Source of the DNA: Gallionellaceae bacterium
GTDB taxonomy: Bacteria > Pseudomonadota > Gammaproteobacteria > Burkholderiales > Gallionellaceae
DNA length: 6,152 nucleotides
Assembly (NCBI GenBank): GCA_947445045.1
Contig: CANFCA010000072.1
Location: 1 to 6,152 of the forward strand
Direction: 5' to 3'
Position 1 is the first letter of the stretch. Each line of letters starts with the position of its first letter. Of this stretch, positions 1-5,234 are shown one piece after another. The notes under the pieces are model-generated. The model saw nothing but the letters and a program-made list of their open reading frames with translations, was not told the DNA's origin and made no database searches. Both the position numbers and the translations under genes were made by a program.

Positions 1-785
1 ATTTCGCGTGAGCGTTGCAAAGCCAGTGCCGACATGGCTTGTGGCTGCCAGCTTTCCACATAGTCACCCTGCACCTGCACATGGCCGATAGGTTCACAGA
101 AACGCGTTTCAGCGTTGCCATCTGCGCCGATTGCGCGCACCGTGAGTTGCGTGATTTCGTAATCGAAATGAACCACCCCCTCGACAATCACTCGGCCCTG
201 ATTCACGCGACTGCCACTGGCAGCATAGCTCCAAGCTGCATCCACCTCAGCGGCGTTATCAACTTTAGATTGTCCCTTACCAGACGATGACATCACGGGT
301 TTGATGATGCACGGGTAGCCGATGTGCGCTATTGCGGCACGCATTTCTGCCAGGCTATCGGCAAAACGATACGGCGAAGTGGGCAAGCCCAATGTCTCGG
401 CAGCCAAACGGCGTATGCCTTCGCGGTTCATCGTCAGGCGCGCTGCACGTGCGGTAGGAATGACGCGCGCTAGCCCTTCACTCTCGATCTGCTCCAACAT
501 CTCAGTCGCAATCGCCTCGATTTCCGGCACGATGATGTGTGGTTTTTCTAGTTCAATCAGAGCGCGTAATGCCGCGCCATCTGCCATGTTAATCACATGT
601 GAACGATGCGCCACTTGATGTCCAGGTGCATTGGCATATCGATCCACGGCAATAGTTTCTACACCAAAACGTTGCAGCGCGATGATGACTTCTTTGCCCA
701 ATTCACCGCTGCCCAACAACATCACACGAGTGGCGGAGGTGCTAAGTGGCGTACCGATGATTAACTTGTTAGTGTGAGTGGTCAT
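1..785 (-). CDS. purT: Formate-dependent phosphoribosylglycinamide formyltransferase PurT (GAR transformylase 2), 5' part only
   Basis: PurT uses formate and ATP to formylate glycinamide ribonucleotide, the third step of de novo purine synthesis in the cytoplasm, without folate. The minus strand reads open from an ATG at 783-785 to the left edge, giving 261 residues of a family usually about 390-400 long, so the C-terminus is outside the window. Visible landmarks are the nucleotide-fold motif GSGELGKE (about 25-32), [15 protein letters not shown] (80-94), [13 protein letters not shown] (118-130), the ATP-grasp segment [12 protein letters not shown] (162-173) and [10 protein letters not shown] (240-249). 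These follow E. coli PurT almost word for word. The N-terminus aligns with E. coli PurT at its start, with a few extra residues. No clear Shine-Dalgarno precedes the ATG. The gene is divergent from fbaB. Identification is very secure from sequence recall; no search was run. Confidence 0.96.
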   Translation of the reverse strand, partial: MTTHTNKLIIGTPLSTSATRVMLLGSGELGKEVIIALQRFGVETIAVDRYANAPGHQVAHRSHVINMADGAALRALIELEKPHIIVPEIEAIATEMLEQIESEGLARVIPTARAARLTMNREGIRRLAAETLGLPTSPYRFADSLAEMRAAIAHIGYPCIIKPVMSSSGKGQSKVDNAAEVDAAWSYAASGSRVNQGRVIVEGVVHFDYEITQLTVRAIGADGNAETRFCEPIGHVQVQGDYVESWQPQAMSALALQRSRE

Positions 786-818
786 ATTGTGTCGAAAAGT
801 GTATTTGGATTGCGTGAA

Positions 819-824
819 ATTATA
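819..824 (-). promoter_or_regulatory. Candidate purT -10 element
   Basis: The minus strand carries a perfect TATAAT at 824-819, which would start transcription about 27 bases before the purT ATG. No good TTGACA-like hexamer lies 16-18 bases upstream (the best is ACAAGA at 847-842), so the -35 is weak or an activator is needed. The -10 sits inside an imperfect dyad (arms TGCGTG at 811-816 and CATGCA at 827-832, five of six pairs), which could be an operator. The dyad role is inference. Confidence 0.45.
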
Positions 825-886
825 CACATGCAGGCTATATTTCTTGTGCCGCTATTAGAGTAGGATGAATCTTTCATTGCAATCAC

Positions 887-892
887 AAGGAG
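887..892 (+). promoter_or_regulatory. Ribosome binding site of fbaB
   Basis: AAGGAG lies seven bases before the ATG at 900. It is a near-consensus Shine-Dalgarno that fixes the start of fbaB. Confidence 0.85.
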
Positions 893-899
893 CGAGATC

Positions 900-1949
900 A
901 TGACTAATATCGTGCAATTATTGGGTGACGAAGCTGAACAACTATTGAGCCATCGCTGCATAGGTATTCCGAAAGAATCGCTGCACTTGCCAGGCGCGGA
1001 TTATATTGATCGCGTGGTGGCAATGAAAGACCGCAAAGTCGGCGTGCTGCGCAGCCTGCAAGCCTTGTATGGGCAGGGGCGCTTGGCTAACACGGGCTAT
1101 CTTTCGCTACTGCCTGTCGATCAAGGCGTGGAGCATTCCGGTGGCGCATCGTTCGCGCCCAACCCAATGTATTTCGACCCGGAGAACATCGTTAAACTCG
1201 CCATCGAAGGTGGCTGCAACGGCGTAGCATCTACGCTTGGCGTGCTGGGTTCAGTGGCGCGCCGTTATGCCCACAAAATTCCGTTCGTCGTAAAAATCAA
1301 CCATAACGAAATGCTCACCTATCCCAACATTTACGACCAGACGATATTTGCCAGCGTCGATCAAGCGTTCGACATGGGTGCAGTGGCAGTGGGCGCAACC
1401 GTGTTCTATGGTTCGGAACATTCACGCAGACAAATTCAAGAAGTCTCCGAAGCGTTTGAACATGCGCACGAACTCGGCATGGCAACCGTGTTATGGGCTT
1501 ATTTGCGCAACCCCGCCTTCAAGACGAACGATAAGGATTATCACGTCGCCGCCGATCTTACCGGGCAAGCTAATCACCTCGCCGTCACCATCAATGCCGA
1601 CATCGTCAAACAAAAAATGGCCGAAAATAATGGTGGATACAACGCCATAAAATTCGGCAAAACCAGCCAAAAAGTGTATAGCGAGCTCACCACCGATCAC
1701 CCCATCGACCTCGTTCGTTATCAAGTGGCGAACTGCTACATGGGACGCGTCGGCATGATTAACTCAGGTGGTGAATCGGGCAAGGATGATTTGCATCAAG
1801 CCGTGCGCACCGCCGTCATCAACAAGCGCGCTGGCGGCATGGGGCTGATTTCAGGGCGCAAAGCATTTCAAAAACCGATGCAGGATGGCGTGGCGTTATT
1901 GAATGCGATTCAGGATGTGTATTTGGATAAAGCGGTGACGGTGGCTTGA
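900..1949 (+). CDS. fbaB: Class I fructose-bisphosphate aldolase, DhnA/FbaB type
   Basis: This enzyme reversibly cleaves fructose 1,6-bisphosphate to dihydroxyacetone phosphate and glyceraldehyde 3-phosphate by a Schiff-base mechanism without metal, in cytoplasmic glycolysis/gluconeogenesis. The 349-residue product matches E. coli FbaB (350 residues) along its whole length. Landmarks are [16 protein letters not shown] (70-85), [13 protein letters not shown] (131-143), TVLWAYLRN (196-204), [10 protein letters not shown] (218-227), [15 protein letters not shown] (233-247) and [16 protein letters not shown] (310-325). By alignment from memory, the Schiff-base lysine is Lys237 in ADIVK. The ATG is set by an AAGGAG at 887-892, seven bases upstream. 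No clear plus-strand promoter could be fixed in the 114-bp spacer shared with purT. It appears monocistronic, with a terminator about 86 bp downstream. Nothing is truncated. Confidence 0.97.
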   Translation: MTNIVQLLGDEAEQLLSHRCIGIPKESLHLPGADYIDRVVAMKDRKVGVLRSLQALYGQGRLANTGYLSLLPVDQGVEHSGGASFAPNPMYFDPENIVKLAIEGGCNGVASTLGVLGSVARRYAHKIPFVVKINHNEMLTYPNIYDQTIFASVDQAFDMGAVAVGATVFYGSEHSRRQIQEVSEAFEHAHELGMATVLWAYLRNPAFKTNDKDYHVAADLTGQANHLAVTINADIVKQKMAENNGGYNAIKFGKTSQKVYSELTTDHPIDLVRYQVANCYMGRVGMINSGGESGKDDLHQAVRTAVINKRAGGMGLISGRKAFQKPMQDGVALLNAIQDVYLDKAVTVA

Positions 1950-2034
1950 GTATAGAATTACTCTTCCGAGGGGCAGTTTTGTGCCTATTCTGTTTGCAAG
2001 GACTTCCTTAGAAAGTCAAGATTGAATTGTTTGT

Positions 2035-2056
2035 GATGCCCGCGCTAGCGGGCATC
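2035..2056 (+). terminator. Likely rho-independent terminator of fbaB
   Basis: A perfect 9-bp GC-rich stem (GATGCCCGC at 2035-2043 with GCGGGCATC at 2048-2056) closes a GCTA tetraloop. A modest T-rich run (TTGTATTCT) follows on the plus strand. It lies 86 bp after the fbaB stop, and the other strand has no T-run after the hairpin, so it most likely ends fbaB transcription. The T-tract is imperfect, which lowers efficiency and confidence. Confidence 0.7.
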
Positions 2057-2059
2057 TTG

Positions 2060-2356
2060 TATTCTGTGGTGGTCCAGTTGATTGTTTCATAGCGTTTCTC
2101 TGTATATTGCTGCGGCTGCGAGTCAATTCAAGGAACGGACTGCGTCTCTGCAAACGGCCTTGTTGCGCAGGGATAATATGCGCTGGCCACGATATAAGCC
2201 GCACGAGAGAACCCCATTCGAAAACCGGCGAAGCGCCGCTACGGTGATCAACCTTATGCGGTGGAATGCTCGCCAACAGAATAGCCGGGTTTTTCTCTCG
2301 TTTGGTCTGACCTCGTCTTTCTATCGCATTGAGCAGCAAATCATGAATTACTTATG
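2060..2356 (-). mobile_element. Probable 3' noncoding end of a decayed IS110-family element
   Basis: This stretch of about 300 bp has no convincing gene on either strand: the open frames have unlikely composition and no family resemblance. On the minus strand it follows directly on the transposase-like tail ending at 2357. Its text (for example a GGTCAGACC segment just after the stop, then further on GTGGCCAG and AGGCCG motifs) resembles from memory the long 3' noncoding ends of IS110-family insertion sequences, some of which hold the structured bridge RNA. A small hairpin, CGGCG-AAG-CGCCG, lies at 2226-2238. I could not define the outer boundary, target-site duplication or terminal repeats, so the limits given are approximate. 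Confidence 0.35.
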
Positions 2357-2485
2357 TTATTGGTTTCCGATTGATAGAGTTTGGTTCATGGGGTGTCGTT
2401 GCCATGCCGATTCATCGTAGTGCTCTCCTTTTGCAAGCATGGCCCAGAGGATGCGTGCATCGACTACCGAAGGTTGCCACCGTCA
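2357..2485 (-). pseudogene. C-terminal remnant of an IS110-family transposase
   Basis: The minus strand reads open from just after a TGA (2483-2485) to a TAA at 2357-2359, about 41 codons with no start. The segment contains ARILWAMLAKGEHYD, which matches the kind of sequence (ARI-WA-L-x-GE-Y) that closes many IS110-family DEDD/serine transposases. Residues before ARI (WQPSVVD) do not look like the usual helix ahead of this motif, so a deletion junction or drift probably lies there. IS110 transposases are usually about 300-400 residues, so roughly nine tenths are missing and no active element remains. Family assignment is from pattern memory. The motif could also be fortuitous, hence the moderate score. 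Confidence 0.45.
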
Positions 2486-2655
2486 GTTTTTTACATACTG
2501 ATTATGTTGCACCACAAAATTATTCAGTGCCCGCTTTGTTGCAGGTAATATGCGAGAACGAATCGTAACAAAGTGCCATGAACGGTCCTTCGCGACTGTC
2601 CGTTGACGTGCAATGAAATTTCAAAGTGTCGTGGCTTCATGCAGCAGCTATTAAT
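2486..2655. other. Gene-free spacer between IS remnant and TA promoter
   Basis: No gene is supported here. Short open frames exist on both strands but have no ribosome binding site and no recognisable product. A plus-strand frame from a TTG at 2603 runs into the toxin reading frame, but it lies upstream of the predicted toxin promoter and its N-terminal residues look random. I read that extension as chance. The stretch is likely debris at the edge of the accessory islet. Confidence 0.5.
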
Positions 2656-2679
2656 CCAACATCAACTCCAACATCAACC
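2656..2679. repeat. 12-bp tandem direct repeat upstream of the toxin promoter
   Basis: Two adjacent copies, CCAACATCAACT (2656-2667) and CCAACATCAACC (2668-2679), match at 11 of 12 positions. They end two bases before the predicted -35 hexamer. They could be a regulator site or simple slippage, and the sequence alone does not decide. Confidence 0.8.
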
Positions 2680-2681
2680 AC

Positions 2682-2710
2682 TTGACGTTATATATCTATC
2701 TTGGTATAAA
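2682..2710 (+). promoter_or_regulatory. Sigma-70-type promoter of the higBA-like module
   Basis: TTGACG (2682-2687) and TATAAA (2705-2710) are separated by exactly 17 bases, each one or two bases from consensus. The spacer and downstream flank are very AT-rich. Transcription would start near 2716-2718, on top of the ATG at 2716, so the ancestral toxin message would be leaderless or nearly so. This placement also argues against translation starting at the TTG at 2603. Confidence 0.7.
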
Positions 2711-2735
2711 TATATATGGTTCGCATTCCTCCCAG

Positions 2736-2791
2736 CCTTTCGCGTGAAAAACCCCTGCATTGGCCTTTCGCGTGAAAAACCCCTGCATTGG
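2736..2791. repeat. Perfect 28-bp tandem duplication at the 5' end of the toxin gene
   Basis: Positions 2736-2763 and 2764-2791 are identical 28-base copies beginning CCTTTCGCGTG and ending GCATTGG, directly abutting. Because 28 is not a multiple of three, the duplication shifts the reading frame of anything translated through it. It encodes the SREKPLHW start of the toxin domain. A single extra G (2735 and 2763) is shared at the junction, consistent with slippage or a microhomology event. Confidence 0.97.
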
Positions 2792-3124
2792 GTGGCATCG
2801 GCAAAAAAGGACTACTTGGCCTTTCCCCCTGATGTGCAGGACGAAATGGGCTATGCGCTGGGCTTGGCGCAGCTTGGTGCCAAGCATCCAAAAGCCAAAC
2901 CATGGAAAGGCGAAGGGCCTGGGATTTTCGAGATTGTTGAGGATCATCGAGGCGATACATTCCGAACAGTCTATACCGTTCGCTTTGAGGAAGTGGTATA
3001 CGTTCTTCATGCCTTCCAGAAGAAATCGAAGACCGGCATCAAGACCCCGCTGGAAGATGTAAACCTGATTGCCGAGCGCCTTAAACGCGCCCAAGCGGAT
3101 TATGAAAGGAGTATCAAACCATGA
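2744..3124 (+). CDS. higB: HigB-like toxin, Gp49/DUF891 family (RelE/ParE superfamily); start disrupted by a duplication
   Basis: Members of this family are small basic toxins, typically ribosome-dependent mRNA interferases, held in check by an HTH antitoxin encoded just downstream. The recognisable domain runs from EKPLHWVASAKKDYLAFP through GYALGLAQLGAKHPKAKPWKG, GIFEIVEDHRGDTFRTVYTVRF and VVYVLHAFQKKSKTGIKTP to the end, so all family landmarks are present. The natural start seems to have been the ATG at 2716, but the 28-bp tandem duplication puts that ATG out of frame and it now meets a TGA at 2773-2775. The start given is the in-frame GTG at 2744, which restores the same 126-residue length with seven altered N-terminal residues. 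It lacks a Shine-Dalgarno. The frame is also open back to a TTG at 2603 (173 residues). The stop overlaps the antitoxin ATG by four bases. The domain call is firm; the start and whether the toxin is made are uncertain. Confidence 0.8.
   Translation: MKNPCIGLSREKPLHWVASAKKDYLAFPPDVQDEMGYALGLAQLGAKHPKAKPWKGEGPGIFEIVEDHRGDTFRTVYTVRFEEVVYVLHAFQKKSKTGIKTPLEDVNLIAERLKRAQADYERSIKP
3106..3111 (+). promoter_or_regulatory. Ribosome binding site of the HigA-like antitoxin
   Basis: AAGGAG lies nine bases before the antitoxin ATG at 3121, inside the last codons of the toxin gene. The antitoxin thus has a strong site of its own and does not depend wholly on translational coupling to the damaged toxin gene. 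Confidence 0.75.
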
Positions 3125-3444
3125 GCACAATTACCCGCGGTAGCACCAACGTTTTTGCTGACCTAGGCTATGCGGATTCTGCCGAACGTCAGACCAAGAC
3201 TCGCCTAGCTCTGGCCGTAAATGAATTGCTGAAAAGCCGCAAACTGAAACAGCGAGAAATCGCTGAGTTGCTTGTAATCCAGCAACCCAAAGTGTCAGCC
3301 CTGAAAAACTACCGGCTCGATCAGTTCTCAGTCGAACGCCTTATGGAATTCTTGACGGCGCTCAATCAAGACGTGGAAATCATCATCCGACCGCGTGCCA
3401 ATTCCGGCGGAGCTGGGCATATTTCAGTCTTGGCGGCGCAGTAA
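3121..3444 (+). CDS. higA: HigA-like XRE-family antitoxin
   Basis: This is the HTH antitoxin partner of the upstream Gp49/HigB-like toxin. In this family it neutralises the toxin by direct binding and represses its own promoter. The 107-residue product has the layout of short HTH_37/XRE antitoxins: an N-terminal toxin-proximal segment (STNVFADLGYADSAERQTK), a helix-turn-helix at about 42-64 (LKQREIAELLVIQQPKVSAL), then the family signature RLDQFSVERLMEFLTALNQDVEI at 65-87. A less conserved glycine/alanine-rich tail follows. The ATG overlaps the toxin stop by four bases (ATGA), and the toxin-first order is the usual HigBA arrangement. The frame is intact, so the antitoxin may outlast its toxin. 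Confidence 0.93.
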   Translation: MSTITRGSTNVFADLGYADSAERQTKTRLALAVNELLKSRKLKQREIAELLVIQQPKVSALKNYRLDQFSVERLMEFLTALNQDVEIIIRPRANSGGAGHISVLAAQ

Positions 3445-3461
3445 TTAACTTACTAAGTTAA
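3445..3461. repeat. AT-rich perfect palindrome after the antitoxin stop
   Basis: Arms TTAACTTA (3445-3452) and TAAGTTAA (3454-3461) flank a single C and start at the base after the antitoxin TAA. The loop is too short and the stem too AT-rich for an ordinary terminator. A protein-binding site or chance are the alternatives. Confidence 0.75.
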
Positions 3462-3545
3462 CGCATTTTGTAAGTCAATAAAGAAAATATGACACTGAAC
3501 GTACAGTCGAAACCTGCTACTGAGTAAAACTCTAATTTTGTATAA

Positions 3546-3572
3546 CCGTTGCAGTGTCTGCGTAACGAACGG
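3546..3572. terminator. Possible hairpin between the convergent TA modules
   Basis: GCAG (3551-3554) pairs with CTGC (3558-3561) around a TGT loop. Flanking CGTT (3547-3550) can pair with AACG (3564-3567) across a two-base bulge, and an alternative outer pairing is CCGTT with AACGG. It lies immediately after the vapC stop on the minus strand and could end transcription from either side, but neither strand has a clean T-run. The call is weak. Confidence 0.25.
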
Positions 3573-3980
3573 CTATTTACCCACCCAGTTTTCAATACGC
3601 AACCCCGGTACACGTTCAAACTCTGCCACGTTATTGGTAACCAGAATGAGTTTGTTGGCAAGTGCGTAAGAGGCAATCCACAGGTCGTTGTTGCCGATGG
3701 GTTTGCCGCTGGCTTGCAGGTGTTGACGAATTTTTCCGTATTGCATGGAGGTGCTTTCACCCAATGGCAATACCGGAATCAGTGCAGTGAGTTGTTCCAA
3801 AATATGCTGTGATTCTTTTGGCTTCGAGCTTTTCTTCGCACCAAAACATAGCTCACCGTAAGTGATGGCCGACATGGCGACTTTACCGTGCGGTAGTTTT
3901 GAGAAGCGCGCCAACACTTCAGGCGGACGGTGGTTTTTGATGTAGATGCAAATGTTAGTGTCGAGCAGGTAACGCGGCAT
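3573..3980 (-). CDS. vapC: VapC toxin, PIN-domain ribonuclease
   Basis: VapC toxins are Mg2+-dependent PIN-domain RNases that cleave tRNA or rRNA and stop translation when freed from VapB. The 135-residue product has the usual VapC length. The expected acidic set is present: Asp7 in YLLDTNI, Glu43 in TYGELCFGA, Asp99 in IGNNDLWIAS, and the distal TNNVAEF (115-121), where Asn116/117 and Glu120 occupy the usual final position. The end, FERVPGLRIENW, is typical of plasmid- and chromosome-borne VapC proteins. The ATG at 3978-3980 is three bases after the vapB stop, so the pair is co-transcribed. No frameshift or missing catalytic residue is seen, so it should be active. Confidence 0.95.
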   Translation of the reverse strand: MPRYLLDTNICIYIKNHRPPEVLARFSKLPHGKVAMSAITYGELCFGAKKSSKPKESQHILEQLTALIPVLPLGESTSMQYGKIRQHLQASGKPIGNNDLWIASYALANKLILVTNNVAEFERVPGLRIENWVGK

Positions 3981-3983
3981 AGC

Positions 3984-4211
3984 TTACAAACCCGCGCGCG
4001 CTTGTGGCAATTCGTCAATGCGCTCCGCCAGAAAATCGTCTGGCAGTGAGGTAAGCAGATGAAATGCTTGCGCTAGCGACTTGGCTTTTTTCCGCAGTAC
4101 CAACTCATCATCTCGGCGAAAAATTTCCACCTCGTCAGTATCAAATTGGAACTCCACCGGAATTCTCACCGCTTGTGAATTTCCGCTCCTGAAAACTTTT
4201 GCTGTACGCAT
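3984..4211 (-). CDS. vapB: VapB antitoxin, AbrB/SpoVT-type DNA-binding
   Basis: VapB binds and inhibits the VapC encoded just downstream, and VapB or VapBC represses the operon. The 75-residue product has an N-terminal swapped-hairpin AbrB domain (MRTAKVFRSGNSQAVRIP through DDELVLRKK, about 1-42) and a C-terminal arm (LAQAFHLLTSLPDDFLAER, about 46-64) that would wrap the toxin. The ATG at 4209-4211 is chosen because family members begin MRTAKVF. A GGAG lies nine bases upstream (4224-4221 on the minus strand). The frame continues to a TTG at 4226, but that would place the ribosome site inside the gene. Confidence 0.95.
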   Translation of the reverse strand: MRTAKVFRSGNSQAVRIPVEFQFDTDEVEIFRRDDELVLRKKAKSLAQAFHLLTSLPDDFLAERIDELPQARAGL

Positions 4212-4218
4212 AATTGAA

Positions 4219-4269
4219 TACTCCAATATGTGAGTACGGATAGTATATACACGAACGCATTTAATGCAA
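4219..4269 (-). promoter_or_regulatory. vapBC promoter and candidate operator
   Basis: On the minus strand TTGCAT (4269-4264) and TATACT (4247-4242) are spaced by 16 bases. They would start transcription near 4235, about 24 bases before the vapB ATG. Three inverted repeats cluster here: GTATATAC (4243-4250) over the -10, GCATT-T-AATGC (4257-4267) overlapping the -35, and TACTC/GAGTA (4219-4223 and 4232-4236) around the ribosome site. Such dyads fit autorepression by VapBC. The operator role is inference. Confidence 0.5.
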
Positions 4270-4297
4270 GTAAGCTCAGCTCGGACTGTTTGCAGCT

Positions 4298-5182
4298 TTA
4301 ACCTATTTCTTCCGCATGCAACTTCCCCGACAACAAGCTAGCCGAAACAATCAGCGTCGCGCCTATCCAATCTCGTAGCTCCATCGCTTCTCCCGCCAAA
4401 AAATAAGACGAGATTGCCGCGACGACTAGCTCAAACAAAAATAGCAACATGGCGCGGTTTGAGTGCAGATGCGTCACACCGTATTGCACCGCGTAGCTGG
4501 TGGCACTCAGGGCTATGCCGATTAGCGCGAGTATCAGCCAGGCTTGTGCATTCAACATTTGCCATTGGTTGGATAACCCGTCTTGCCAAAGCAAGAAGGG
4601 TACGGTAAGCAACGCTGTGCCCAGCAACACACTGAAGGATTTTGCCTCAATATTCAAATTGGCGGAGCGACGCGATAGCACGTTGGATAACGCGAAGCTC
4701 ATCCCTGCCGACAAGCCTATCCATTCAGAAAAATTTTGCGGATATGGCAGGCCGTGTCGTGGCTGCCATAACATGGTGGCTGCACCACATAAGGATAACG
4801 CCATCACCGCATAGCCATAGCGATTGAGCCGTTCACCGAGCAACCAATAGGAGAATAAAATCGTCCACAGTGGCGCGAGATAAAACAGCAGCAGAACGCG
4901 CATCACTTCGCCGTGCAACATGGCAAGGACGTAGCCTAAATTTGACCATCCTGCGCTAAATACCAAGCCTACCGTCCACCATCCGGCATGTTTTAGTGAT
5001 TGCATAGTGCGTGGCAACATGAACGTGCCGCACAACAACGCCAGCAAATAACTGATCATCGCGGAGAATACGCCCGCCAAACCCATATCCTGCAACATGC
5101 GATAGGGATACCAGATCAGTCCCCATACCAGTGCGCCGCTCAAAATTCCGACTATCGGCATTACATTTTGTTTTGATGACAC
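4298..5182 (-). CDS. EamA/DMT-superfamily membrane transporter
   Basis: This is an inner-membrane transporter or permease of the drug/metabolite transporter superfamily. The substrate cannot be told from sequence, and amino acids or other small metabolites are usual for relatives. The 294-residue product has about ten hydrophobic segments in two EamA repeats. The first repeat ends with YLAPLWTILFSYWLLGERL (101-119) and GYAVMALSLCGAATML (123-138). The second ends with ELVVAAISSYFLAGEAMEL (251-269) and the last helix near 272-286. The start is a GTG at 5180-5182, supported by AAGGG eight bases upstream (5195-5191, minus strand). A downstream ATG at 5159-5161 lacks a ribosome site. It is divergent from dapC with only 52 bp between starts. 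Proximity to a lysine-pathway gene is not evidence of lysine transport. Confidence 0.88.
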   Translation of the reverse strand: MSSKQNVMPIVGILSGALVWGLIWYPYRMLQDMGLAGVFSAMISYLLALLCGTFMLPRTMQSLKHAGWWTVGLVFSAGWSNLGYVLAMLHGEVMRVLLLFYLAPLWTILFSYWLLGERLNRYGYAVMALSLCGAATMLWQPRHGLPYPQNFSEWIGLSAGMSFALSNVLSRRSANLNIEAKSFSVLLGTALLTVPFLLWQDGLSNQWQMLNAQAWLILALIGIALSATSYAVQYGVTHLHSNRAMLLFLFELVVAAISSYFLAGEAMELRDWIGATLIVSASLLSGKLHAEEIG

Positions 5183-5200
5183 TAAGCCGACCCTTATAAT
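5173..5200 (+). promoter_or_regulatory. dapC promoter overlapping the transporter start
   Basis: TTGATG (5173-5178) and a perfect TATAAT (5195-5200) are separated by 16 bases, giving a start near 5207 and a leader of about 28 bases before the dapC ATG. The -35 lies within the first codons of the divergent transporter gene, and the -10 abuts that gene's ribosome site, so polymerase and the opposing transcript share the same DNA. Confidence 0.65.
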
Positions 5201-5234
5201 GCGCGCTGATTTTTGCGTGCCATTGAGATAGTAA

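Noticed and set aside
15..618. Plus-strand open frames at the left end
   Set aside because: They are antisense to purT, whose minus-strand translation matches the family throughout.
1972..1985. Small hairpin GGCA/TGCC just after fbaB as its terminator
   Set aside because: The stem is only four pairs with a wobble and no T-run. The 9-bp hairpin at 2035-2056 is a much better terminator.
2016..2339. 107-codon minus-strand open frame downstream of the transposase tail
   Set aside because: It reads through the fbaB terminator hairpin, has no ribosome site and no family-like motif. It fits better as noncoding DNA of an IS remnant.
2082..2568. Two overlapping plus-strand open frames (2082-2420 and 2371-2568)
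   Set aside because: Composition looks random, no start signals are present, and they are antisense to the transposase remnant.
2603..2743. N-terminal extension of the toxin frame from a TTG at 2603
   Set aside because: It lies upstream of the best promoter, has no ribosome site, its residues match nothing in the toxin family, and it passes through the first 28-bp copy in the wrong frame. It is open by chance.
2656..2791. CRISPR-like repeat array
   Set aside because: The 12-bp and 28-bp repeats are two-copy tandem duplications without spacers, so no array is present.
2696..3130. 144-codon minus-strand open frame opposite the toxin
   Set aside because: It is the shadow of a clearly recognised toxin gene and shows no motif of its own.
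3984..4226. Longer vapB from a TTG at 4226
   Set aside because: It would put the GGAG ribosome site inside the gene. Family members start at the ATG of MRTAKVF.
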